A DNA stretch of 64,000 bases from Liquorilactobacillus sucicola DSM 21376 = JCM 15457. Its GTDB lineage: Bacteria; Bacillota; Bacilli; Lactobacillales; Lactobacillaceae. The notes beneath the pieces are model-generated. The model had not been told where the DNA came from and made no database searches. It saw only the letters and a list, made by a program, of their open reading frames with translations. The DNA is taken from contig NZ_BALC01000006.1 in assembly GCF_000612445.1 (NCBI RefSeq), positions 1-64,000 of the forward strand, written 5' to 3'. Shown here piece by piece: positions 18,232 to 27,525 of the stretch. Positions within the stretch are counted from its first letter, which is position 1. Each line of letters begins with the position of its first letter. Both the position numbers and the translations under genes were made by a program.

Positions 18232-19278
18232 ATGAAAAAGAAAAATGTAATTATTGGTTCAAGTGTACTTCTCTGCTTGGTAATATTGTTGGGTGCAGTG
18301 TACATATTAAAAAAACAGCAAAGCAGTGCTGCCAGAACAAAAACAGAAAAATATTCGCTTTATCGTGTAACAAAAGCTGCTGACTTAGCACTGAGTGGTA
18401 GTGTTCAGGCACAGAAATCACAATTATTAACGAATCCACAAGGGAAAGTACAAGTTGTATCTGTTAAAAATGGCGATTCCGTTACTGAAGGGCAGCAATT
18501 ATTGACAACGCATGACTCTGACGAACAAGAAACGGTAACTTCGCTGCAAGAACAGGCCAATAAAGCGAAGAGAGCAGTGACGCAGGCTCAGCAAGAGGCC
18601 AATTTAATTAAAAGCCAATTGCAAAAATTGACAGCTGAAGACGAAGGATATTCAGATCTGCAAAAACAACAAACAGAGGCACTGAACTCTTTAGCTGATG
18701 CGCAAGCAGACCAGACGGAAACACAAAATAAATTGCAACGGGCTAATACAAAGGTTGACAACGTTCTAACAGCCCCCTACGCGGGAATAGTACAGTTGGA
18801 TTACAGCAAAACGGGCGAAGCTGAAATCACTTTAGTCAGCCATGACTTAAATGTTAGTGGGGAAGTATCTGAATATGACTACGACAAAATAAAAGTCGGG
18901 CAGAATATCAATGTTACAGCAACAGCAACTGGTCAAAAGGCTAATGTAACGATCTCATATCTTGCTAAAGTTCCAGCTGCAGACAGCAAGGCTAACAATG
19001 CGAAGTACCAGTTTGAGGCGCCCTTAAATGCTAAGTTTTTAGATGGGCAAACTGTCAAGATAACGGTGCCAACTTCACAAGTACGTGTTCCAAAGGAAAG
19101 TGTCATAAGTGGACAAATTTACTTAGTGCATAATAAGCGCGTGACCAAACAAAAAGTCGACGGACACATTCAAAATGGTTATTATATCGTGAATTCAGGA
19201 GTTAAGACGGGACAAAGGATTGTTGTCAATCCAGATAGTACGCTGAAACAAGGAGAAAGGATCGATGTCAATGATTGA
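18232..19278 (+). CDS. yknX: ABC transporter membrane-fusion subunit, YknX-like
   Basis: The 348-residue protein has an N-terminal membrane anchor (VIIGSSVLLCLVILLGAVYIL) followed by the HlyD/MacA layout. It shows a lipoyl-like half (NGDSVTEGQQLLTTHD), a glutamine-rich coiled coil (about 95-165), the second half-motif (APYAGIVQLDYSKTGEA) and a beta-barrel region. In the YknWXYZ system this subunit links the permease to the cell envelope. Its last codons overlap the ATG of the ATPase gene, indicating one translated operon. The 52-base gap from the upstream gene carries an AAAGGGGAG ribosome binding site. Confidence 0.85.
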   Translation: MKKKNVIIGSSVLLCLVILLGAVYILKKQQSSAARTKTEKYSLYRVTKAADLALSGSVQAQKSQLLTNPQGKVQVVSVKNGDSVTEGQQLLTTHDSDEQETVTSLQEQANKAKRAVTQAQQEANLIKSQLQKLTAEDEGYSDLQKQQTEALNSLADAQADQTETQNKLQRANTKVDNVLTAPYAGIVQLDYSKTGEAEITLVSHDLNVSGEVSEYDYDKIKVGQNINVTATATGQKANVTISYLAKVPAADSKANNAKYQFEAPLNAKFLDGQTVKITVPTSQVRVPKESVISGQIYLVHNKRVTKQKVDGHIQNGYYIVNSGVKTGQRIVVNPDSTLKQGERIDVND

Positions 19279-19954
19279 TATCAAGAATGTCAATAAGTTT
19301 TATGGGCAAGGCGAGTCCTCTTTCCATGTACTTCATGATATTAATCTGTCCATTGCAGAAGGAGAATTTGTTTCGATCATGGGCCAATCTGGCTCTGGAA
19401 AATCAACTTTAATCAATATTATTGGTTTTTTGGATGATGAATTTGAGGGCAAGTATTTTTATTATAAACATCCTATCCATGAGTATACGCGTGCACAATT
19501 TTCTAAATTGCGCAATCAGAACGTTGGGTTTGTTTTCCAAAATTTTAAGCTGATCAACACTCTCTCTGTAGGTGATAATGTTGGTTTACCACTTTTGTAT
19601 GCTGGTGAGAAAAGGCAGGCTATAAAAAGTCGAGTGAGAGAAGTTCTTGCAGCAGTTGGGTTATCGAACGCCGGTGAAAAAAAGCCAAAGAATCTATCCG
19701 GCGGGCAGCAGCAACGAGTTTCAATCGCGCGGGCAATAGTGACAAATCCGAAATTTTTGATTGCTGATGAACCAACAGGAGCACTTGATAGTCAAACATC
19801 ACGTGAAATAATGACATTATTCAAAGAATTGAATCAAAAAAATAAAACGACGATTATCATGGTAACACATGATGAAAAGGTTGCTCTTCAAAGTGAGAGA
19901 ATTGTTCACATCCTAGATGGCCGGATTTTGTCAGATGAGAAGGTGGGTGTCTAA
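19265..19954 (+). CDS. yknY: ABC transporter ATP-binding subunit, YknY/LolD/MacB type
   Basis: The 229-residue ATPase has the Walker A GQSGSGKST (near 40-48), Q-loop FVFQNFKL, signature LSGGQQQR, Walker B FLIADEPTGALD and the H-loop VTHD. The GALDSQTSREIM and NLSVGDNV-type sequences place it in the MacB/LolD group that powers extrusion by FtsX-like permeases. It overlaps both neighbours (YknX end and YknZ start). No missing key residue is seen. The partner permease and fusion protein suggest efflux of a peptide or amphiphile rather than nutrient uptake. Confidence 0.92.
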   Translation: MSMIDIKNVNKFYGQGESSFHVLHDINLSIAEGEFVSIMGQSGSGKSTLINIIGFLDDEFEGKYFYYKHPIHEYTRAQFSKLRNQNVGFVFQNFKLINTLSVGDNVGLPLLYAGEKRQAIKSRVREVLAAVGLSNAGEKKPKNLSGGQQQRVSIARAIVTNPKFLIADEPTGALDSQTSREIMTLFKELNQKNKTTIIMVTHDEKVALQSERIVHILDGRILSDEKVGV

Positions 19955-21135
19955 TGCTTTTTATAGAACTGCTAAAAACCTCATGGCAATCATTGAGAGT
20001 AAATCCTAAACGCAGTTTCTTAACGATGATTGGGATTGTGATCGGAATTGCTGCTGTGATAACTATTATTGCTCTAGGGAATGGAGTTAAGGCAAAGATT
20101 CTGAAAGAGTTGCAGGCGACCAACTCAGGAAAGCAAACGACTGAAATTAATTACTATCCCAATGACAGCAATGCTGCAAGTCAAGGCTTCACTGAAGACG
20201 ATCTGACACAGATTAAAAATAATTTTAGCGCAACACTTTCAAGTGTCAAATTCAAACGTGATACTAAAAATATCAATAACACAGTTTTCCTGGGAAATGA
20301 AACCCGTACAGCCACACTTTCACTGGTCAAGGGTGGAAATCAGCACTATGATATTGACGTCGGACGCAATATAGCTAAAAGTGATAACGTAATCAATAAT
20401 CAAGTTGCATTGTTGAACAAGCAACTGGCAATCAAAGAGTATGGGACAGAGGAAAATGCATTGGATTCAGCATTGACAGTTGGAGATGATACATATAAGG
20501 TTGTGGGGATATTTACTAAACCGACTGATGATTACAATGTGGATTTTTTGCTACCGCAAAGGACATATCTATACTCAACATCTGCGCAGAACGGAAGCAT
20601 AATTAAGCTGACTTTCAATAAAGGTGTTAAAGTATCGGCTGCCTCGAAGAAAATTGTTTCTTTTCTTAAGAAAAATGGTTCTAGTCGAAAAACAGGTAGT
20701 TATGAATATACTGATATGGGCTCATTGCTTAGCGGAATCTCAAAGGTAATTAGCTCTTTGACATATTTTATCAGTGCCATTGCGGGTATTTCACTCTTTA
20801 TCGCGGGGATAGGAGTCATGAATATGATGTACATTTCAGTTTCTGAAAGGACACAAGAAATCGGGATCCGTTTAGCAGTTGGTGCATCTGCACGTTCAAT
20901 TATGCTGCAGTTTTTACTTGAAGCGATCATGCTGACAGTTTTTGGCGGGTTGCTTGGTTTTTTGATTGGTTGGGGAACAGCTGCATTGATTTCACTTGCC
21001 TTACCATTCAAGGCAATCGTGACGGTTAGTTCTTTTTTGTTGGCTTTTGGTGTTTCGTCCTTAGTTGGAATAGTTTTTGGACTGTTACCAGCCAAGCAAG
21101 CGGCTAATAAGAATTTGATAGATATTTTGCGTTGA
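19954..21135 (+). CDS. yknZ: ABC transporter permease, MacB/YknZ type
   Basis: The 393-residue protein has the MacB architecture: a first helix after KRSFLTMIGIVIGIAAVITI, a large extracellular domain (about 50-270), then three membrane helices with the FtsX motif GVMNMMYISVSERTQEIGIRLAVGA. The start codon overlaps the ATPase stop (TAATG). Together with YknW, YknX and YknY it should form a mechanotransmission-type ABC machine that removes toxic peptides from the membrane. The terminator at 21294-21329 ends the operon. Confidence 0.9.
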   Translation: MLFIELLKTSWQSLRVNPKRSFLTMIGIVIGIAAVITIIALGNGVKAKILKELQATNSGKQTTEINYYPNDSNAASQGFTEDDLTQIKNNFSATLSSVKFKRDTKNINNTVFLGNETRTATLSLVKGGNQHYDIDVGRNIAKSDNVINNQVALLNKQLAIKEYGTEENALDSALTVGDDTYKVVGIFTKPTDDYNVDFLLPQRTYLYSTSAQNGSIIKLTFNKGVKVSAASKKIVSFLKKNGSSRKTGSYEYTDMGSLLSGISKVISSLTYFISAIAGISLFIAGIGVMNMMYISVSERTQEIGIRLAVGASARSIMLQFLLEAIMLTVFGGLLGFLIGWGTAALISLALPFKAIVTVSSFLLAFGVSSLVGIVFGLLPAKQAANKNLIDILR

Positions 21136-21173
21136 TTATTTATTAATTGAGAGATTAGAGAAAAGCATGTCAA

Positions 21174-21290
21174 TAGTCGTTAGGTTCTGAACATTAACCG
21201 CAGATTACGAACGTAGCGAGTTTTACTATGCGTAATTCGGATTAGACAGAGAACTTTGATTTAGGGAACACGTTTATATGTAATAAATAG
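21174..21290. repeat. Degenerate intergenic repeat, copy A
   Basis: The sequence from GTCGTTAGGTT to about the terminator shares blocks with the stretches at 54413, 55910 and 59626: GTTAGnTTnTGAnCAnTAAC, then a CGAACnTAG arm, then ACTATGnnTAAT and GGnTTA-type ends. The central part can form a hairpin (TTAACCGCAGATTA with TAATnnnGGATTA-like sequence). It lies directly before a GGGCAGGGTC terminator, as copies B and C do. Confidence 0.6.
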
Positions 21291-21293
21291 ATG

Positions 21294-21329
21294 GGGCAGG
21301 GTCAAAAAAATTTGACCCTGCCCTTTTTT
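21294..21329. terminator. Terminator of the yknWXYZ-type operon
   Basis: GGGCAGGGTCAAA (21294-21306) pairs perfectly with TTTGACCCTGCCC (21311-21323), followed by T6. It sits between two convergent genes and may serve both. Confidence 0.9.
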
Positions 21330-21337
21330 ACAGTATT

Positions 21338-22185
21338 TCACAGGATACCTTGTTTTTCTAGGTGTTCCTGAGCTTTAGAAAGAACTAGTTTATCTTCTAG
21401 AAAATCTGCGAAAGACCAAGCCTTCAAAAGATAGGAGAGTGCCCCTTTGTTCCAAGCCCCGTGTTGTTCTCGAAGAGTAGTGCATAGAGAAAATAAAATG
21501 AATCTATGAAAAGAGGTGTATTGTGTTTTTGAGCAAATGCAATTGCTTTATTCAACACGGCTAAACATTCTCGATATTTTTTGATGTTCGAGTAGTATTT
21601 GCTAAGATTGTCTAAAAGCATAAGATACCAAAAAATATTTTTGTCTGTATCGATTTTTTTGAGCAAAGTTGGTAATTGTTCGAAGTAAAAGGCACTTTTA
21701 TCAGGTTCGCCTTTCACATCATAAGTAACTCCTAATTCGCAAATTGCAAGAATGGAATGAATGTTGCTGTTGTCTGTGCTTTTCTGCAAAATTTTATTGT
21801 ATCCAAAAATTGCATCGTCGTAATTTTCTTTGACCCACATGGTAGCAGTTGTCTTTAAGAAGGTAAAATGCATTTGCTGATCTAGATCAGCAATTTTTTT
21901 TATTTTTTTAAGAGTTGCAAGTGCATCCTCAAAGTGATAACTCATAAATTGTCTATCGGCAGTGTTTAAAATGTTTTGGTTACTTGTTTTAACATTTGCA
22001 ACCAAAACATCATCTAGTGAAAGGGAAAGCCGCTCAAGGATCTTAGCTAGAATCTCGCTGCTGGGAGTAGTGGAATTTCTCTCAAGTGCACTGATCGTAC
22101 CCTGTGTAGTAATGTTTTTTGCAAGTTCTTTTTGCGAAATATGGAGTTTTTTGCGTTGGTTTTTTATTGCTTTACCATTTATCAT
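21338..22185 (-). pseudogene. XRE-family regulator with TPR-like C-terminal domain (Rgg/PlcR type), frameshifted
   Basis: Residues 1-60 form an XRE helix-turn-helix (IKNQRKKLHISQKELAKNI, TQGTISALERNSTTPSSEILAKIL). The remainder is helical repeats (NTADRQFMSYHFEDALATLKKIKK, AICELGVTYDVKGEPDKSAFYFEQL) typical of peptide-responsive regulators of the Rgg/PlcR/PrgX group. As written the frame stops at 21424 after FENNTGLGTKGHSPIF. One base restored near 21472 gives REQHGAWNKGALSYLL and a further helix (KAWSFADFLEDKLVLSKAQEH) ending at 21338. That makes 282 residues, the usual size. The gene converges on the yknWXYZ-type operon; no short signalling-peptide gene is evident next to it. Confidence 0.75.
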
Positions 22186-22581
22186 TATAATTCCACCTTA
22201 ATTTTTTAAAATTGTATACAAATATTATTTAAAAAACAATACGAGTATTGTTATTATGGAAATCTGTGGACTTTTAACTGGTTTACTGATAATTTTACCA
22301 TAATAAGGAGTATGCTAGTTATCATTTTTGGAAGAATAGCTGACAAGACTGCAAAAATATCTACGCGTTGATATTTTATGGATTATTTATTAAATAAAAT
22401 TTTTCCCATTATAATCAAGCAATTATTATCATTTATTAATAATGGCGTTTTGTTTTTTCAAAGCATCGTCGTGAATTAAAAAAACCGAGGCATACCCATT
22501 CAAAGCTTTATGGGCATGTCTCAGTTTGTCTTGAAACAATAACATGATATCAGTGGAGATTATTGAAACTTTTGATTTTGT
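22186..22581. other. Intergenic stretch upstream of the XRE regulator
   Basis: These 395 bases are AT-rich. They contain the terminator of the minus-strand permease (22478-22525) and, near 22200-22250, the presumed promoter of the regulator gene. No other feature is seen. Confidence 0.4.
22478..22525 (-). terminator. Terminator of the amino acid permease gene
   Basis: On the minus strand CTGAGACATGCCCAT pairs with ATGGGTATGCCTCGG (G-T pairs included), followed by T7. Confidence 0.8.
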
Positions 22582-23913
22582 TTATTTCAGTTCAAATTCC
22601 GGAATGGCATTTTTGAACCCTTTTGTTAGAAAAAAGACGTAGATCAACCCTATCGCCAACCAACTGAGGCCAACAATATGAGCCGTTGATTTTAAATTAA
22701 TTAGAATCCAGAAGTTTATACAAATTCCAATTAGAGGGAATAAAAAGTTTTGGATAATATTGCTTGCTGATCGCTGCTCTGTAGAAGTTATGAAGGAGTT
22801 CCAGATAACGGTGGCATTCAGAAGCAGAAAACTAACTAACGCGCCAAAACTAACCATTAAGGAAATATATTCTAATGAACATACTATTGCTAGAGGTGTA
22901 ACCACCAAAGCTACAATGATCAAACTAATAACTGGCGTTTTTAACTTCGGATCCAGATAAGCTAGTTTTTTGGGCAAAACTTCATCGCGGCCCATTGCGT
23001 ACAAAATACGTGCTACAGCTGCTTGCGAGGCCTGGCAAGTTGCTACTGCAAATGACAGCACAATAGTGATTACCGTGATGACAGTTAGTTTATAGCCGCC
23101 GATAAATTCAATGATTTTTAAAAAAGCATCATCTGAATTCAATTGCTTGTAGTTTGGATAAGCCAATCCTGCAAAAAAAGTTGTGACAACAAAAAGGAAC
23201 CCAATAATAAGAATTGACAATATAATCGCTTTACCCACGGATTTTCGGGGCTCGATCGCTTCTTCTGCTAGAGTACCGATAGCGTCAAAACCGAGATAGC
23301 TGAGTATAACGATGCCGGTTGCTTGAAAGATTCCCGACCAATGGAAGTCTTGTGGATTATAAAATGCCACCACATTCCAATTAATAGTATTGGTTAATAA
23401 CAAACGGATCGTGCATAAGATAAAAATAAACAGAACGGTGATTTGAAGACCAAAAAGGATCCAACTTAATTTGGACATGATATTCACGCCTACAATATTG
23501 ATAATTGTACTAAATAAAATAAAAAGAATTATCCAAGCGTATTTTGGAATTGCTGGCAACAGAAAATGTGCAAATGAACTGCCGATAATCAGAACGGTAG
23601 CAGGGAGCAGAAAATAGTCGAGCAGGATAGCCCATCCGGCTACAAATCCCCAAAAAGGATTGGCACCTTTTTGAATATAAACGTAAGCAGATCCTGCATA
23701 CGGAAATTTTTCAGCCATTTTACGGTAACTTAAACCTGTAAATGACATGGCCGCCATTCCAATCAAATAACAGAGTGCGACCATACCGGATGATGGTTTT
23801 AATAGTGTTCCATAAATTGCCAATGGAGCGATGGGAATCATAAAAACCAGGCCGTAAATAACGAGGTCTTTTGTTTTAAGTGACCTTTCCATCAATGTTT
23901 TATTTTTGTCCAT
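22582..23913 (-). CDS. APC-family amino acid permease
   Basis: The 443-residue protein has about 12 membrane helices and APC-superfamily features: the first helix YGLVFMIPIAPLAIYG, then YRKMAEKFPYAGSAYVYIQKG, where a GS/AG unwound helix contributes to substrate binding, and GFDAIGTLAEEAIEPRKSVGKAI, a conserved APC loop. It resembles the YfnA/YkfD-type amino acid permeases. It follows the class III aminotransferase gene on the same strand, separated by 103 bases that include a terminator-like hairpin. The pair may form an uptake-and-transamination unit. The specific amino acid is not deducible. Confidence 0.88.
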   Translation of the reverse strand: MDKNKTLMERSLKTKDLVIYGLVFMIPIAPLAIYGTLLKPSSGMVALCYLIGMAAMSFTGLSYRKMAEKFPYAGSAYVYIQKGANPFWGFVAGWAILLDYFLLPATVLIIGSSFAHFLLPAIPKYAWIILFILFSTIINIVGVNIMSKLSWILFGLQITVLFIFILCTIRLLLTNTINWNVVAFYNPQDFHWSGIFQATGIVILSYLGFDAIGTLAEEAIEPRKSVGKAIILSILIIGFLFVVTTFFAGLAYPNYKQLNSDDAFLKIIEFIGGYKLTVITVITIVLSFAVATCQASQAAVARILYAMGRDEVLPKKLAYLDPKLKTPVISLIIVALVVTPLAIVCSLEYISLMVSFGALVSFLLLNATVIWNSFITSTEQRSASNIIQNFLFPLIGICINFWILINLKSTAHIVGLSWLAIGLIYVFFLTKGFKNAIPEFELK

Positions 23914-23971
23914 AATCTCAATCCCTCTTTAGAAGATATATTTTAGCTTGCAGTTGAGACTGCATTGTATA

Positions 23972-24006
23972 CAAAAAACCGAAAAAGACATTCAAATCTT
24001 TTTCGG
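23972..24006 (-). terminator. Hairpin between aminotransferase and permease genes
   Basis: On the minus strand CCGAAAAAGA and TCTTTTTCGG form a stem followed by T6, a classical terminator. It would uncouple the permease from the aminotransferase at least in part. Confidence 0.75.
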
Positions 24007-24016
24007 GTCGTAATTA

Positions 24017-25342
24017 TTAATCCCAAGGATGCAGTTCTTTGACGACTTTGATTCCCTTATCGAGTGCATTTAAGGCTTTGTCTAAATCTTTTTTGGTATG
24101 ACGGTAGGCAATATAACTTTGATGATACGGATGCATAAAGATACCTGACCGGATGAGATAGGAGAACAAAGTGAAAGTACTTGCAGCCCATAGCTCTTCC
24201 CCTAAGATTTTTTTATCGAAAAGGAAGCTCGGCATTGAAGGAATACCAGCATTAATCATGGGGGCATGATGCTTTTCAATAATCTCATCAATCTTTTGTG
24301 AGAAATATTCTCCTTTGCGATTGATTTCATCATTGACATTGTTTTCGATATAAAAAGCAATTGTTTTGTTTGCTGCTACCATTTCTAAGCTGTTCAAAAA
24401 GAATGTAGAGCTTATATATGTCCCATTAGTGCCACCACCCTTAGCCACCATCTGCAACAGTTTTGTTTTACCAGAAACTGCTCCTAAGATGTAGCCGTTA
24501 GCGATAGCTTTGCTTAAACAGGTAATATCTGGAGTTACCCCAATGTATTCTGCTGCTCCGCCCAAAGAGGTTCTGAAGCCTGAACGCACTTCATCAAAAA
24601 TAAGAGGAATGTCATATTTAGTGGACAATTCTCGCAGATCTTCCAAAAATTTCTTGTCATAGTAGATTTTTTCCATTAGTTCATGGTAAATAGGAGTTAC
24701 CATAATTGCGGCGACATTTCCTTTTTTTATGTTTTCTTCATACAAATCAGCTCGTCCATAAGGCACGCGAACAGTCAGTTTCCTAATTTTCTCAGGAATC
24801 CCCGCGTCTGGTTCATACTGTGAGAATTCTCCCCACCCATGGTAACCATCTGTTAAAATAATTTCTTTTTTGGTGTAAGCTCTCGCGATTCGAATAGCGA
24901 TACTTGTAGTGTCTGTCCCTGTTCGTGCGAAAACGACTTTCTCAGCGCCGGGAATGATCTTACATAGTTTTTCAGCCAAAGTTGTTTGTTCTATCTGGGG
25001 AAGAGAAAATGAGAATCCCTTATCTATTCGTTCTTTTACTGCATCATTAATGGAGTCCTCAACAAATCCTAATGTGGTTGGGCCGTATGAGGCAATGAAA
25101 TCAATATATTCATTACCATCAATATCCCACATGTGACAGTTTTTACCATGATCAATATATATTGGATATTCTCCGGGGACGAAGAATGCCGGGCCACGCA
25201 TGCCATATACACCGTCAGGGATAACTTTTTTTGCTCGTTCCAACTCTTTGAAAGAATTTGTCAAAGTTAACCGTTTCTTATCTCCTAAAATATCAGGCTG
25301 TTTAGCGTACTTGGAAACTAATTCAGGTGGTAATCCTGCCAT
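24017..25342 (-). CDS. Class III (glutamate-1-semialdehyde aminomutase-like) aminotransferase
   Basis: The 441-residue PLP enzyme starts at MAGLPPELVSKY, the ATG being eight bases from GGAG; an upstream GTG overlaps that site. Fold-type I landmarks are IDGNEYIDFIASYGPTTLGF at 75-95, ARTGTDTTSIAIRIARAYT (phosphate loop), the LIFDEVRSGFR stretch with the cofactor aspartate, and LSKAIANGY with the Schiff-base lysine. The sequence is closest in pattern to glutamate-1-semialdehyde aminomutase-like enzymes. Lactobacilli do not make haem this way, so a catabolic amino or beta-amino acid aminotransferase is more likely. It is divergent from an AraC-type gene, its likely regulator. Confidence 0.87.
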   Translation of the reverse strand: MAGLPPELVSKYAKQPDILGDKKRLTLTNSFKELERAKKVIPDGVYGMRGPAFFVPGEYPIYIDHGKNCHMWDIDGNEYIDFIASYGPTTLGFVEDSINDAVKERIDKGFSFSLPQIEQTTLAEKLCKIIPGAEKVVFARTGTDTTSIAIRIARAYTKKEIILTDGYHGWGEFSQYEPDAGIPEKIRKLTVRVPYGRADLYEENIKKGNVAAIMVTPIYHELMEKIYYDKKFLEDLRELSTKYDIPLIFDEVRSGFRTSLGGAAEYIGVTPDITCLSKAIANGYILGAVSGKTKLLQMVAKGGGTNGTYISSTFFLNSLEMVAANKTIAFYIENNVNDEINRKGEYFSQKIDEIIEKHHAPMINAGIPSMPSFLFDKKILGEELWAASTFTLFSYLIRSGIFMHPYHQSYIAYRHTKKDLDKALNALDKGIKVVKELHPWD

Positions 25343-25635
25343 AATAATCACTCCTAATTCTGTTATTTGGCCTTAGTAGTAAGGGTTGAATTGAGTTTAA
25401 GCTAAACTGCGACAAAATAATTGTAAAAAACGGAAGTAGAAGTGATTTTCTTATTTTTATTTTGTTATATGTTATAAGACTTGACATTCACTATTTATGG
25501 ATTATATTTTAATAAAGTCTATTAGGAAAAACGTATTGTAATATTTGTTTTGTATTCTGGCTATCTTAAGTTTGGACGTTTATTCTTAATATTTAGCAGT
25601 TTCTCAAGTTTTTAAAAAGAGAGGAGCTCCAATTA

Positions 25636-26508
25636 ATGCATACCAACAACAAGAGAGTTATCCTTCCTATTCAGCCTTATTTTGTAATTACAAGCCAGTT
25701 GTACCGTAAGTGCCCCCAATATAGTTCAAATATCATTCATTTTTATCAATTTGATTTGCACGAAAGCTTTAGCCAAGCTGTTCCAGATGGGACTTTTGAC
25801 ATAATTTTTCAACTTGATGAAACTGCACCAGAGGCTTTTATTGCTGGACCGTCAACCCAAATAAGGCGTACTGTGCTAAAGAAAAACGTGGAGTACTTTG
25901 GGGTACGTTTAGCTTACGGTGTGGTTCCTTTTTCGGTTTATCCGTTCATTTCAGCGAAAGAAATGGTTGATGCGGAAACGGATTTAGCCGCCATCTATCC
26001 AAACAACAATGACTTTTTAGATGCTTTTTTTGAAGAGGCATTTGCAGATACAAAATTCAAAGCTCGCATTGCGGCTTTTGAAAAACATATAGCACCTAAA
26101 ATTTTTTTCAGAGAAGAACAACACGAGTCAACTGTCGAGCAGCACATGATGAAAGTGATTTCTAACTGCTATGGTATTATCTCAATTTCCCAGCTAGCTA
26201 AAAAATTAGGCTATAGCGAAAGGTATCTTCGACAGCTTTTCTCACAAATGTATGGAATATCTCCTAAAAAATTTGCTGATATTATAAAATTTCAGCACAC
26301 TGTCCATCTATTGAAGCAAAATGATGATTTTACAAAAATTACGTATGCTTCTGGATATTATGATCAACCACATTTCATGCATGTTTTCCGCCAGTATACG
26401 CAATGTACACCGAAGCAATTTGCGGCAATGCTTACAGATAAGAATTACAGGCGAAAAAATGGTTATTGTCTAGTTATAGTGAAAGCTGTGATATGTGGTA
26501 ATCTGTGA
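25636..26508 (+). CDS. AraC-family transcriptional regulator
   Basis: The 290-residue protein has an N-terminal sensing half (about 1-150) and a C-terminal AraC DNA-binding domain with two helix-turn-helix units. The first is ISISQLAKKLGYSERYLRQLFSQMYGISPKKFADIIKFQ. The second is FTKITYASGYYDQPHFMHVFRQYTQCTPKQF. AGAGAGGAGCTCC precedes the ATG. It is transcribed away from the aminotransferase across a 290-base gap, so it probably activates that gene and the permease in response to their substrate. The last 20 residues extend past the usual end and look irregular. Confidence 0.88.
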   Translation: MHTNNKRVILPIQPYFVITSQLYRKCPQYSSNIIHFYQFDLHESFSQAVPDGTFDIIFQLDETAPEAFIAGPSTQIRRTVLKKNVEYFGVRLAYGVVPFSVYPFISAKEMVDAETDLAAIYPNNNDFLDAFFEEAFADTKFKARIAAFEKHIAPKIFFREEQHESTVEQHMMKVISNCYGIISISQLAKKLGYSERYLRQLFSQMYGISPKKFADIIKFQHTVHLLKQNDDFTKITYASGYYDQPHFMHVFRQYTQCTPKQFAAMLTDKNYRRKNGYCLVIVKAVICGNL

Positions 26509-26528
26509 GTTGCTATTGTGGAGGCGAT

Positions 26529-26579
26529 TAAAAAAAATAGGACACAGCTAAAATCAAATTTGATTTTAGCTGTGTCCTA
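26529..26579 (-). terminator. Terminator of the apioside/PTS operon
   Basis: A 42-bp perfect palindrome (26538-26579, starting TAGGACACAGC) is followed on the minus strand by a run of T. It ends the esterase-side operon and also lies just after the convergent AraC gene. Confidence 0.9.
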
Positions 26580-26606
26580 CTTCAACGTCTTAAAAATAAA
26601 CAATTC

Positions 26607-27473
26607 TTATAAATTCTTCAACCAGCCATCAGCCAGGTTAATCCAGCTAGCTGCTTGAGAGTTGCTTTGACTGTGGTCCTTTTTACTATCAGTTCTCCAA
26701 TCAGCTAAAGCCAGCCCATGCTTGCCCTTTTCATATATGTGTAATTCAAAGGGAATGTTTTTTCGCCTTAGAGCAGTTGCATAAGCCAATGAATTTTCAA
26801 CAGGTACTATGGGATCTTGCATTGTGCACCATATAAAACTTGGCGGAGTATCCTTAGATACGTGGTTTAGAGGGGAAACCTGATTTAGTTCTTCAAAAGT
26901 AGCTCTTTTACTGCCGGTTATTGCTAGAGCAACCCGATCATCATTATTTGTAGTAGCGTACGGAGTAAAATCTAATACAGCATATGCCAAAATTACAGCA
27001 TTTGGTCGGTATAAACTACTTTTCTTCTTAGTCAGTTTTTTCAACCAATCTTCATTCCAGTAAACACTGAGTAACCCTGCAAGATTTCCTCCTGCTGAAA
27101 AGCCAAGCAAATAAATAGAATCAGGATCAATAGACCACGCTGAGCTATTCTCACGCAAAATAGAAATCGAAAGAGCAAGCTCCACTAAAGGAGTGGGAAA
27201 CGCAGATACAGGTTCTTGCGGTAGATTGTCATTTTTTTGATAAGCAGCAAGTCCCTCTGTAGAGTAATAAACTATACAGCAATCATATCCCTTTGCAAAA
27301 AATTCCATTGCGATCGGTTCTGCTTCTCTATCAGAGGTCCACATATAGCCGCCACCTGGGCAAATAACAATTGTGGAGTACTTCCTGTTAGGCTTAATCT
27401 CGGGACTAGGTTCATGTAAATAAAAAACTGCTTTAGCTGTTTTATTACCAATCTTTTTCTCAAAATACTGCAT
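26607..27473 (-). CDS. Alpha/beta-hydrolase, acetyl esterase-like
   Basis: The 288-residue enzyme has the alpha/beta-hydrolase esterase pattern: oxyanion loop CPGGGYMWTSDREAEPIA (near 38-55), nucleophile elbow LLGFSAGGNLAG (GxSxG, Ser near 148), the aspartate in WCTMQDPIVPVENS, and the histidine in EKGKHGLAL. It resembles the BD-FAE/acetyl-xylan-esterase type that removes acyl groups from carbohydrates. No signal peptide is present, so it acts in the cytoplasm. It is the last gene of the operon with the apiosidase-like hydrolase and PTS transporter, and probably deacylates the imported glycoside. Confidence 0.85.
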   Translation of the reverse strand: MQYFEKKIGNKTAKAVFYLHEPSPEIKPNRKYSTIVICPGGGYMWTSDREAEPIAMEFFAKGYDCCIVYYSTEGLAAYQKNDNLPQEPVSAFPTPLVELALSISILRENSSAWSIDPDSIYLLGFSAGGNLAGLLSVYWNEDWLKKLTKKKSSLYRPNAVILAYAVLDFTPYATTNNDDRVALAITGSKRATFEELNQVSPLNHVSKDTPPSFIWCTMQDPIVPVENSLAYATALRRKNIPFELHIYEKGKHGLALADWRTDSKKDHSQSNSQAASWINLADGWLKNL

Positions 27474-27525
27474 AATATTCCTTCTTTCTGTGAATTAATA
27501 GAGAAGCTATTCGATAGACAATTTT

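Noticed and set aside
24017-25342. Haem biosynthesis HemL
   Set aside because: No other haem genes are linked, and the permease/AraC context suggests amino acid catabolism, though motifs alone do not exclude it.
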